From contig CAJNDF010000001.1 in NCBI GenBank assembly GCA_905221455.1, positions 124,001 to 188,000 on the forward strand: a DNA stretch of 64,000 nucleotides, in the 5' to 3' direction. The notes beneath the pieces were generated by a model that ran no database searches, was not told where the DNA came from, and worked only from the letters and a program-made list of their open reading frames with translations. Positions 38,216-45,088 of this stretch are shown piece after piece. This DNA comes from a bacterium (GTDB lineage Bacteria > Bacillota > Bacilli > Lactobacillales > Streptococcaceae). The stretch's first letter is position 1; each line of letters opens with the position of its first letter. The translations under genes were made by a program, and so were the position numbers.

Positions 38216-38427
38216 TTCATTCCTCCGTAAACTCTTACCCCTGCAAGCTGGATATAACGCCCATAATCAGGGTTTAAATCCTCGCTAGGTGTTTCTATCG
38301 TCTGTTGGTTTTCTCGCTCAAATTGGGCGCTTTTTTTGCGGTCTCGGTGGTTTAGATAAAGCAGTAAGCCAATCAACACCAGGCTAACAAAAACCGCCTG
38401 TGTGTTGCTTAAATCTAGTTCATTCAT
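38212..38427 (-). CDS. Small single-span membrane protein
   Basis: The 71-residue protein has one membrane helix (AVFVSLVLIGLLLYL, residues about 11-25) followed by NHRDRKKS, so the soluble tail should be cytoplasmic. Start MNELDL at 38427 is chosen because its ATGA overlaps the stop of a 29-codon ORF upstream. No family recognised. A membrane protein in a satellite operon could act in superinfection or signalling; this is speculation. Confidence 0.6.
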   Translation of the reverse strand: MNELDLSNTQAVFVSLVLIGLLLYLNHRDRKKSAQFERENQQTIETPSEDLNPDYGRYIQLAGVRVYGGMK

Positions 38428-38513
38428 TGCTCTTCTCTCCATTCCTTAGCATGACGATATAAACCAGTTCCGTATAAGTCCTCAATCTCCAGTGTTATAT
38501 TATCTATTTTCAT
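38424..38513 (-). CDS. Coupled 29-codon mini-gene
   Basis: The ORF reads MKIDNITLEIEDLYGTGLYR and ends AKEWREEQ. Its ATG lies inside the 3' end of the 91-codon gene (14-bp overlap) and its TGA forms an ATGA overlap with the membrane-protein gene. This bridging of an otherwise empty 57-bp gap by perfectly spaced overlaps argues it is translated. Function unknown. Confidence 0.55.
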   Translation of the reverse strand: MKIDNITLEIEDLYGTGLYRHAKEWREEQ

Positions 38514-38775
38514 CTTTCTCTTGCTCCAATTCTCTTTGGTACATCCCGATAGCATCGTTTAAACTTTCTCTTGTTTTTATAAGACAATCATAAGCGAGAT
38601 TAAAAATGGCGCTCTGTGTATCGTATTCCAAGGTTAAAAGCATAGTCTTCTCTTTGGTGCTTATATTTTTATTGAAAAAGTGAAAAGTAGCGTCCAAGGC
38701 GTTTTCAGCGGTGTTAAGTCCTAAAGTTAAGTTATCTAGTTCATCTAAAATATTTCTCATATCTTCTTTTGTCAT
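38500..38775 (-). CDS. Hypothetical helical island protein, 91 aa
   Basis: An almost entirely helical 91-residue protein: MTKEDMRNILDELDNLTLGL, NAENALDATF-like heptads and a coiled C-terminus ending EKDENR. AAGGAAA precedes the start. Similar small helical proteins are common in phage early operons; no function is recognised. Confidence 0.65.
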   Translation of the reverse strand: MTKEDMRNILDELDNLTLGLNTAENALDATFHFFNKNISTKEKTMLLTLEYDTQSAIFNLAYDCLIKTRESLNDAIGMYQRELEQEKDENR

Positions 38776-38812
38776 GGTTGTTTCCTTCTTTGTCTTTTAC
38801 TATACTGGATAT

Positions 38813-38995
38813 CCTCACACTCTCCTCGACCAAAATTTGAGTGTGGGGATTTTTAATGGTTGTTTCTTATACAGTTTTTCTTGCCTACAGCCTCACGCTC
38901 TCGGTCGCCAAATTTCTGAGCGTGGGGCTTTTTGAGTTGTTTTCTTATAGACGATTTCCTCACGCTCTCCTCGGTCGCCAAAATTTAAACGTGAG
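38813..38995. repeat. Array of three related hairpins
   Basis: Three copies of a hairpin unit follow each other: CCTCACACTC/GAGTGTGGGG (38813-38848), CCTCACGCTC/GAGCGTGGGG (38891-38927) and CCTCACG/CGTGAG (38958-38995). Loops share CTCGGTCGCCAAAATTT. The inter-unit DNA is also similar (GGTTGTTTCTTATA). The first two stems are followed by TTTTT on the plus strand, so they could stop rightward transcripts. The units fill most of the 405-bp gap 38776-39180 with the sRNA candidate. Confidence 0.6.
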
Positions 38996-39029
38996 AAAGT
39001 ACCAGTTTAAAGAGTTGGCGCTCTCCGTA

Positions 39030-39174
39030 TGGTCAAATTGCCCTAAATATGCTATAATCTAGGTATAAATCTTTACTAAAACCTCTTTGATAATAGCTTG
39101 CCTGCTTTTTGTTAAATTCGTTTTAGTGTTAGTGTGAAAGGCTCTGCGGTGTGGTTATTGCTAAGCCTTTTTTG
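39030..39174 (+). ncRNA. Candidate island small RNA, about 110 nt
   Basis: A plus-strand promoter with -35 TGGTCA (39030-39035), 17-bp spacer and extended -10 TGCTATAAT (39053-39058) is followed about 110 bp later by a 7-bp stem AAAGGCT (39137-39143) / AGCCTTT (39164-39170) and TTTTTTG. No ORF of note lies between. It runs opposite to the surrounding genes. A 29-base segment (39078-39106) recurs with one mismatch in front of int. Confidence 0.45.
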
Positions 39175-39180
39175 TTGCTC

Positions 39181-39807
39181 TCACGCGCTTCTTTGGCGTG
39201 TTTTTTTATTTCTGAATGCCATAGCCTTGATTTCTTGGTAACTCATATTCAAGCCAATCATGGCTATTACCATGTCCTCAAATGCCTGGTATTGCTCCAG
39301 CTCGTCACTGGTCAAGCTATCAATGCCATTATAGCCCCCACGTTCTTCCCTTAACTGCTTAGCGTTCCTGTCGGTTACTGCTTTCAGTAGCAGGTTGTTC
39401 ATGGTGCTATGCGCGTGCTTTGGTGCTTGTTCCCAGTTCTCAATACTGTCATGCAAGGTTTTTCTTTTTGGCTTTTCTAGCGCCCTTTGCATACGAAACT
39501 TAGAAAGTTCCTCACGCATTTCAAAGAAGGCTTTGACCAGGTTGGTTTTAAAGTTGGCCACTTGCTCGGTATTCTTTAAGAATGTAACTAACAAGGTCGC
39601 TTGTTGCTCATTCAAAATATAGTCCTTGGTATTCTGGCCACTCTCCATAGCTTGGATTTTAAATCCAACCTTTCCGAACTGTTCAAACCTTGCTTGATGT
39701 TTGCGGATTGTCTTGGTTATTGTGTGATGTTGCAATCCCGTGCATTCTGCCACGATACTGCTCAGCGTATACGGCTCTTTTTTACCGTCCATGTAAACTA
39801 GTTCCAT
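39181..39807 (-). CDS. Rha-family phage regulatory protein
   Basis: The 208-residue protein fits the Rha/pRha family: MELVYMDGKKEPYTLSSIVA, HTITKTIRKHQARFEQFGKV (HTH-like) and DYILNEQQATLLVTFLKNTE with the family block LVKAFFEMREEL. The C-terminal half is helical. Rha-like proteins control lysogeny or are anti-repressors. The start overlaps the preceding BRO gene by 10 bp. Confidence 0.8.
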   Translation of the reverse strand: MELVYMDGKKEPYTLSSIVAECTGLQHHTITKTIRKHQARFEQFGKVGFKIQAMESGQNTKDYILNEQQATLLVTFLKNTEQVANFKTNLVKAFFEMREELSKFRMQRALEKPKRKTLHDSIENWEQAPKHAHSTMNNLLLKAVTDRNAKQLREERGGYNGIDSLTSDELEQYQAFEDMVIAMIGLNMSYQEIKAMAFRNKKTRQRSA

Positions 39808-40568
39808 TGTGGTTCTACCTCCTGCATGAATCGGGTTAGCTTGCTTGTCAGACGGCTCTTCTCGTCCATATTTTTAGCCTCTGCAATGGCTTTGGCTAGT
39901 GTATCGATATAATACCGCTCTGCCTCTGCCAATGTGTCAGGGGCTTTTATAGTGGTCTGTGGTTCTTCCACCAGTTCCCCAGCCATGTAGTAGCCATTTA
40001 GTCGGATTTCTTTCAGAATGTGCTTGACTACTTTTTTAAACTCTTTTGCTAGTGGTTTGCGTGACTGCGATAAAACTTCATAGACTCCGAACTCTGTCAG
40101 CATGTTCATTTCTCTTTTTTGACCTGCCCTAGATATTACATAGGTCAGCTTTTCATCATCGTCTACCCGTTTTAGTAAATCTGTGGTGTTTTGGATTTCA
40201 ATCATCTCAGCAACCTCTACCGCTACAAATAACGGATTTTGAATGTCTCCATAAACATCAAAATATTTAGATCCGAATCGTTGAGTTGTTACAACTTCCA
40301 AAACTTCCTTTTTGTTGTGTGGTTCTCCTTTGGGATAGAAGTTCCCAAAAAAATCACATAAATCTTTTTGCTGTGTCGTCATGTCTTGCTTGACCTCTCT
40401 GTATAACTTATTTAGTCTTTTTCTGCTTTCCTTGTTGGGCTTATGCTTGCCCTGTGCCCATTTGCCAACTGTTCGGGGATCTATTCCTATTCGTTGGCCA
40501 ATAGCTACCAAGTTCAGCCCGTGAGTGGTTCGCATTTCATCGATGACCCTTGTATAGTTCCTCTTCAT
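39798..40568 (-). CDS. XRE-HTH plus BRO-N antirepressor fusion
   Basis: The 256-residue protein has an N-terminal HTH (NLVAIGQRIGIDPRTVGKWA, residues about 19-38), a linker, and a BRO-N domain (FDVYGDIQNPLFVAVEVAEM, then NMLTEFGVYEVLSQSRKPLA). The C-terminal 60 residues are helical. BRO-type proteins counter phage repressors; the fused HTH would direct it to an operator. It is the second gene of the early leftward operon, 15 bp after the Cro-like gene. Confidence 0.8.
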   Translation of the reverse strand: MKRNYTRVIDEMRTTHGLNLVAIGQRIGIDPRTVGKWAQGKHKPNKESRKRLNKLYREVKQDMTTQQKDLCDFFGNFYPKGEPHNKKEVLEVVTTQRFGSKYFDVYGDIQNPLFVAVEVAEMIEIQNTTDLLKRVDDDEKLTYVISRAGQKREMNMLTEFGVYEVLSQSRKPLAKEFKKVVKHILKEIRLNGYYMAGELVEEPQTTIKAPDTLAEAERYYIDTLAKAIAEAKNMDEKSRLTSKLTRFMQEVEPQWN

Positions 40569-40583
40569 TGCTTGCCTGCCTTT

Positions 40584-40784
40584 CTAGCTATAAAATAGTT
40601 CATCTATGGTTATATCTGATTTGATTTCTGCAACCATTGACTTAATCGCTAGGCGTTCCTTGTCATTGAATGGCGTTTTACCTAATTCTTTGTTGTTGTA
40701 TGACTGCAAAGAAATTTTTAGCTTGTCCGCCATCTGTTGTTGAGTTAGTCCTAACATAACCCGATAGCCTCGTAGTTTGCTCAT
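40584..40784 (-). CDS. Cro-like HTH protein
   Basis: The 66-residue protein MSKLRGYRVMLGLTQQQMAD has an XRE-family HTH (residues about 8-50, KLKISLQSYNNKELGKTPF). Start at 40784 is chosen for the AAAGGGGGAAAG site 5-9 bases upstream; the frame extends 11 codons further into the leader hairpin. It is the first gene after the leftward promoter, divergent from the CI-like gene, the classic lytic-switch layout. Confidence 0.8.
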   Translation of the reverse strand: MSKLRGYRVMLGLTQQQMADKLKISLQSYNNKELGKTPFNDKERLAIKSMVAEIKSDITIDELFYS

Positions 40785-40800
40785 AGCTTTCCCCCTTTCT

Positions 40801-40850
40801 AAAAAATCCCCCTCCATGAATAGGTTGAAAGTGTGAAAGGTCGGAGGGGG
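40801..40850 (-). terminator. Leader attenuator before the Cro-like gene
   Basis: In the leftward transcript CCCCCTCC (40843-40850 complement) pairs with GGAGGGGG (40808-40815 complement), 27-base loop, followed by ATTTTTTAG. It lies between the promoter and the ribosome site, so it can terminate the whole early operon unless relieved. The stem is 8 perfect G-C-rich pairs. Confidence 0.6.
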
Positions 40851-40854
40851 TGGT

Positions 40855-40966
40855 ATCCAATTTGGATAACTTGTGTTTTATTATATATCCATTTCGGTTA
40901 ATTGTCAACTGTTTTTTAGATTTTTTTGTATCATTTCTTGATACTTTTCTAAAAATCAGATATAAT
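40855..40966. promoter_or_regulatory. Divergent lytic-switch promoters and operators
   Basis: Leftward promoter: TTGACA (40903-40908) and TATAAT (40880-40885) on the minus strand, 17 bp apart, fully consensus. Rightward promoter for the CI-like gene: TTGATA (40938-40943), 17 bp, TATAAT (40961-40966). Palindromes GTATCA-TTTCT-TGATAC (40928-40944) overlap the rightward -35, and TATCCAA-T-TTGGATA (40854-40868) lies just downstream of the leftward start. They are probable operators for the two repressors; which binds which is unknown. Confidence 0.8.
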
Positions 40967-40990
40967 CATCTTTGAAAGGTGTGATAAATT

Positions 40991-41506
40991 ATGAATAGAT
41001 TGAAAGAACTGAGAAAACAAAAAGGGCTAACCCAACAAGGATTAGCTGATGAAATTTCTGTATCTAAAATTACCGTATTGCGGTGGGAAAACGAGGAACG
41101 CCAAATTAAACCAGAAAAAGCCCAGCAACTAGCTGACTTCTTCGGGGTAAGCGTTGGATATCTGTTGGGGTATAGTGAGTATAGAGAATTAGAAAAAGCA
41201 TTGGATAAAACAATTTTTTCAAACTATCCTGATGTTGAAACATTCCTCACCCAAGAGATAAAAGAGCTAATCGGAGAAAGAACAAAAGATTTTTATGAGT
41301 ATATTGATAAACAATTTTATGAAAGCTATAAAAATACTGCCGTACCTCCCGAAATAGTTGTAAAGCACCGTGAAGACTTTTATAGCTCGTTTCTATTTCT
41401 CCCTGCTAGATTACAAAAATTTATAGCTTTATGGAGCATACTAACAGAAACTGAACAAGAAAATATAGGTAAAACTATTGAATTATTAGCTATGAGAGGA
41501 AAATAA
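40991..41506 (+). CDS. CI-like repressor
   Basis: The 171-residue protein MNRLKELRKQKGLTQQGLAD has a canonical XRE HTH (residues 1-60, VSKITVLRWENEERQIKPEKAQ) and a 110-residue C-terminal domain without the LexA-type Ser/Lys autoproteolysis motif. In satellites such repressors are relieved by a helper-phage protein instead of RecA. It has GAAAGGTG before the start. Confidence 0.82.
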   Translation: MNRLKELRKQKGLTQQGLADEISVSKITVLRWENEERQIKPEKAQQLADFFGVSVGYLLGYSEYRELEKALDKTIFSNYPDVETFLTQEIKELIGERTKDFYEYIDKQFYESYKNTAVPPEIVVKHREDFYSSFLFLPARLQKFIALWSILTETEQENIGKTIELLAMRGK

Positions 41507-41565
41507 TACTACCATCGGCGAAGTCGTGAGTATATATAGAGAGAAATAAAGAAGGAGTAAAGAAC

Positions 41566-41826
41566 ATGAAATTAAATACAAAATCAGCTTTTCGATTCAA
41601 AGACAATAATGAAAATAGAAAATATATCGTAATGCAAGTTAAGCTGCAAGAGGCCGTTTTTGGAACTGGTTCAGCTAGAACTACCATCACTGAATTAGAG
41701 GATGTTCTAAACGAACAAGTAGAAAAAGGGTATAAACTACATACAATGTCTACTAGCAAAGGTGGAAAAGGAATGTTAGGCGGTGATCATATTTTTGCTA
41801 CGTTAGTATTCGAAAGAATAGACTAA
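41566..41826 (+). CDS. DUF4177-like small protein
   Basis: The 86-residue protein has the DUF4177 pattern: YIVMQVKLQEAVFGTGSART, LEDVLNEQVEKGYKLHTMST and a Gly-rich GGKGMLGGDHIFATLVFER. It follows the CI gene by 59 bp with GAAGGAG before its start. Proteins of this kind accompany repressors in several streptococcal islands; role unknown. Confidence 0.65.
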   Translation: MKLNTKSAFRFKDNNENRKYIVMQVKLQEAVFGTGSARTTITELEDVLNEQVEKGYKLHTMSTSKGGKGMLGGDHIFATLVFERID

Positions 41827-42220
41827 CTAACAAAAAAAGACAAGCTAGACACTGCCAACTTGTCTGATACTGCCTGAACTGAAGTAACGGAAAAGATTCA
41901 GGCGGTTACATGACTATTTTACCAGATTATCCAGGAAAACAAAAAAAGGTAAGTCAATACCCTTACCTTTAATCAAGACTAATATAATCAACCTAATTGA
42001 ACCAGATGGTGCTAACTCTCTATACACTATAGAGGACGCTCCCGATAAGATGATTACAACATGATTATACCACTCTTACATTTAAAATGCGACCTATAGC
42101 ATACCCACGCGCCACAATGTTCAACAATCCTGAAGCGCGTGGAATTTACTTGGAAAATAAAAAATAGTTGATTTAACAACGTTTTTAGCCTACTTGGAAT
42201 TTACTTGGAAAATAAAAATT
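41827..42220. other. Non-coding region before the ATPase gene
   Basis: This 394-bp gap contains hairpins GACAAG/CTTGTC (41839-41864), AAAGGTAAG/CTTACCTTT (41944-41969, with a long A-run on the left so a leftward terminator), the palindrome CTCTATA-CAC-TATAGAG (42018-42034) and CCACGCGC/GCGCGTGG (42105-42142). A 23-bp repeat GGAATTTACTTGGAAAATAA... occurs at 42141-42163 and 42196-42218. No ORF is supported. Confidence 0.55.
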
Positions 42221-43687
42221 ATGGAAAATAGAGATTCAGAAAAATTATTAAAGTTATTAACTAAAAATGAAGATGAAATTATTGAATATAAAGTAAACAA
42301 TAATGATCATGAACGTATAGGTAAATATATATCGGCTTTGGCCAATTCATCAGCAATTTTAAATCGACAATTTTCGTACCTAATTTGGGGCATTGATGAT
42401 GATTCAAAAGAGATTCTTGGCACGAAGTTCTACCCAAAAACTGAAAAACATGGTGGAGAACCATTTATTACTTGGTTAGAAAGAATGCTCGACCCTCGTA
42501 TTACAATTCAGTTTGAAGAATATGATATTGATCAAAATCATGTTGTCGTTCTAGTTATCCATATGAATGCTGGTAGACCTGTTGCTTTTAAAGGGGATCG
42601 ATATATCAGAAGCGGTTCATCTTTAAAAAATTTAAAGGATTATCCTGAAAAAGAAAGAGAGTTGTGGAAATCCTTTGAGGCACGATCATTTGAAAAAGAA
42701 TATGCAAAAACTGCATGTACATTTGATGAAATCAAAGAATTACTTGATGTTAATTCTTATTTGAAAATGTTAGGCCATTTTGTCGGTTCAACTGACGAAG
42801 AAATTATTACTCATATGATAAACGACGGTATTGTAGAACCTTCTGGGAAAACTTTTAATTTGACCAATATGGGAGCATTTACTTTCGCAAAAAACCTTAA
42901 AAACTTTGAAAATCTATCATCGCATGCTTTACGAGTAATCAGGTATGATGGCAATAATAAACTCAGTGCAGTAGCCGATAACACAGCAAGTAAAGGAGCT
43001 GCTGTTGGTTTCGATGGTTTGCTAAAATTTATCAATAGTCATTTGCCTAGGAAACCTGAGACATTAAAAGAGAACGGACAAATAACCTCTGATACAGATT
43101 ATCCCCCACTTGTTATACGTGAGATTGTTGCAAATCAAATAGTGCATCAGGATTTTTCTGTAAAAGGGAGCTCACCAACAATTGAAATATTTGATAATAG
43201 AGTAGTATTTACAAATCCTGGTTCCCCTCTTAATCGTCCAGAAAGATTACTTGACATGCCTCCATACTCTCGAAATGAAGATTTAGCTAATCTATTTCGA
43301 AAGATGCATTTAGTAGAATCGCGTGGTAGCGGTATAGACAAGATTATATTGACCCTTGAATTAAATCACTTACCTGCTCCCGATATCGCTGCAAAAGATA
43401 ATTATACTGTCGTTACTTTACATCAACGACGAACAATCCAAGAAATGGGTAACAGAGAAAAAATAAATGCTATTTATTATCATTCCGCCATACTCTATAT
43501 TGAAGATGATTATATGACAAATAGCACACTTAGAGAAAGATTTGGATTGACAAATAAACAATCATCCGTTGCCTCTAAACTAATTTCTCTTGCATTAGAA
43601 AATAATAAAATAAAAACCTATGATGAAAATGCTGGCAAAAAGAATATGCAGTATATCCCTTACTGGGGCATTGGTTACAATGAATAA
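42221..43687 (+). CDS. AlbA_2 / GHKL ATP-binding protein (cargo gene)
   Basis: The 488-residue protein has an AlbA_2 (Schlafen-like) domain at about residues 5-140 with EDEIIEYKVNNNDHERIGKY and RPVAFKGDRYIRSGSSLKNL, a HATPase_c_4 (GHKL) fold at about 280-380 with REIVANQIVHQDF (N-box), FTNPGSPLN and LVESRGSGIDKI (glycine loops), and a winged-helix C-terminus. ATG 42221 is used; a TTG 27 bases earlier lies in the 23-bp repeat. Its site, between repressor and integrase, is where satellites carry accessory genes. Antiphage function is inference. Confidence 0.75.
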   Translation: MENRDSEKLLKLLTKNEDEIIEYKVNNNDHERIGKYISALANSSAILNRQFSYLIWGIDDDSKEILGTKFYPKTEKHGGEPFITWLERMLDPRITIQFEEYDIDQNHVVVLVIHMNAGRPVAFKGDRYIRSGSSLKNLKDYPEKERELWKSFEARSFEKEYAKTACTFDEIKELLDVNSYLKMLGHFVGSTDEEIITHMINDGIVEPSGKTFNLTNMGAFTFAKNLKNFENLSSHALRVIRYDGNNKLSAVADNTASKGAAVGFDGLLKFINSHLPRKPETLKENGQITSDTDYPPLVIREIVANQIVHQDFSVKGSSPTIEIFDNRVVFTNPGSPLNRPERLLDMPPYSRNEDLANLFRKMHLVESRGSGIDKIILTLELNHLPAPDIAAKDNYTVVTLHQRRTIQEMGNREKINAIYYHSAILYIEDDYMTNSTLRERFGLTNKQSSVASKLISLALENNKIKTYDENAGKKNMQYIPYWGIGYNE

Positions 43688-43750
43688 TCTAAGCCAAATT
43701 TCCAAAAGCACGTTCAAATAGTAGTCTCCTCATAAGCCCTAGCATGATAT

Positions 43751-43779
43751 AAAACCTTTTTGATAATAGCTTGCCTGCT
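43751..43779 (+). repeat. 29-bp repeat before int (copy 2)
   Basis: Starts AAAACCTTTTTGATAATAGC and continues TTGCCTGCT. It matches 39078-39106 (copy 1, inside the sRNA candidate) at 28 of 29 bases, same orientation. It lies 26 bp before the int ATG, so it is in the int leader or promoter. Confidence 0.75.
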
Positions 43780-43805
43780 GATGTATTTTAGAAAGGTTTA
43801 TCATC

Positions 43806-44972
43806 ATGAAAATAACTGAAGTTATAAAAAAAGACGGTAGTAAAGTCTATCGTGCGAATGTATATCTAGGAGTTGACCAGGTAACAGGAAAGAAAGTTAA
43901 AACTAAGGTAACGGGGCGGACACAAAAGAAAGTAAAACAGAAAGCCAATCAAGAAAAAATAGCTTTTCAAAAAGCAGGATCTACTAGACAAAAGGCTAGC
44001 ACCATAAAAAACTATCAAGAATTAGCCAATCTCTGGTTAGAAAGTTATAAGAATACGGTTAAGCCAAACACTCAAGGCAATGTTAGAAAGTTAATTGACA
44101 ACCATATATTGCCCATTTTTGGGGCTTATAAGCTCGATAAACTCACTACTCCACTTATCCAGTCAATTATCAACGAACTTGCTGACAAGACTAATAGAGG
44201 GGAAAAGGGGGCTTTTCTACACTATGACAAGATACACGCTTTAAACAAACGTATCTTACAGTATGGCGTAACCATGCAAGCCATACCGTCCAATCCTGCG
44301 CGTGATGTTGTTTTACCTCGCAACACTCAGAAAGCAAAGCGGAAAAAAGTAAAGCACTTTGAAAATCAAGAACTAAAAAAATTTCTTGGTTATCTCGATA
44401 ATTTAGATACTCATAGATACCGTTATTACTATGAGACGACGCTCTATAAGTTCCTATTGGCTACTGGTTGCCGTATCAATGAAGCTTTAGCTCTTTCCTG
44501 GTCTGATATAGATTTAGATAATGCCGTGGTACATGTTACCAAAACACTAAATCGTGATCTAGAAATTAATAGCCCAAAATCTAAGGCTAGTTATCGGGAT
44601 ATAGATATAGATCAAGCGACTGTTAGCATGCTAAAGCAGTACAAACTGCGCCAAACTAAAGAGGCTTGGAAGATAGGACAACGTGAAAGCGTGGTATTTT
44701 CGGATTTCATTCATGAGTATCCTAGCAGTTCAAGACTTAAAAGAAGACTGCAAACACATTTTAAGCGTGCTGACGTTCCTAACATTGGCTTTCACGGATT
44801 CCGTCACACTCACGCTAGTCTCTTGCTTAACTCTGGAATACCATACAAGGAACTCCAGTACCGCCTAGGCCACTCCACTTTATCAATGACCATGGATATA
44901 TATAGCCACCTCTCAAAAGAGAACGCAAAAAAAGCAGTATCATTCTACGAAACTGCACTAAAAGCACTATAG
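43806..44972 (+). CDS. int: Tyrosine site-specific integrase
   Basis: The 388-residue recombinase has an N-terminal arm-binding domain (MKITEVIKKDGSKVYRANVY, residues 1-50), a SAM-like core-binding domain (about 60-165) and a catalytic domain with R223 (TGCRINEAL), H330 and R333 (FHGFRHTHASLLL), H356 (LGHSTL) and nucleophile Y366 (MDIYSHL). It is full length and apparently intact. Its stop is 93 bp from attR, and two arm-like GGGGAGCAAA motifs follow immediately. Confidence 0.95.
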   Translation: MKITEVIKKDGSKVYRANVYLGVDQVTGKKVKTKVTGRTQKKVKQKANQEKIAFQKAGSTRQKASTIKNYQELANLWLESYKNTVKPNTQGNVRKLIDNHILPIFGAYKLDKLTTPLIQSIINELADKTNRGEKGAFLHYDKIHALNKRILQYGVTMQAIPSNPARDVVLPRNTQKAKRKKVKHFENQELKKFLGYLDNLDTHRYRYYYETTLYKFLLATGCRINEALALSWSDIDLDNAVVHVTKTLNRDLEINSPKSKASYRDIDIDQATVSMLKQYKLRQTKEAWKIGQRESVVFSDFIHEYPSSSRLKRRLQTHFKRADVPNIGFHGFRHTHASLLLNSGIPYKELQYRLGHSTLSMTMDIYSHLSKENAKKAVSFYETALKAL

Positions 44973-44994
44973 GGGGAGCAAAAAGGGGAGCAAA
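44972..44994 (+). promoter_or_regulatory. Integrase arm-type sites, right end
   Basis: Two copies of GGGGAGCAAA in tandem (44973-44982 and 44985-44994) directly follow the int stop. The 17-mer GCAAAAAGGGGAGCAAA (44978-44994) is repeated exactly at the left end (33149-33165), where a second inverted copy also occurs. Paired direct repeats at both ends inside the att cores are what arm-binding tyrosine integrases use. Confidence 0.55.
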
Positions 44995-45060
44995 TTAAAA
45001 AATCAACATTTCAAGACAAAGTAAAAATCCAATAGCAACAGGTTTTTTGTTAGATTTATT

Positions 45061-45088
45061 TTGAAAAAGGCCGATTTTGTAGTATAAT
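45061..45088 (+). promoter_or_regulatory. Hybrid corA promoter created at attR
   Basis: -35 TTGAAA (45061-45066), 16-bp spacer, -10 TATAAT (45083-45088). The -10 and spacer lie in the att core, while the first four bases of the -35 come from the island. At attL the equivalent hexamer in the chromosome is ACCCAA. Integration therefore changes the corA -35 from a poor to a near-consensus one. Confidence 0.65.

Noticed and set aside
40678..40908. 76-codon ORF overlapping the Cro-like gene
   Set aside because: Runs through promoter, operator and attenuator in another frame; no coding signature.
43760..43789. int promoter TTGATA-18-TATTTT
   Set aside because: The predicted start would fall on the ribosome site, leaving no usable leader.
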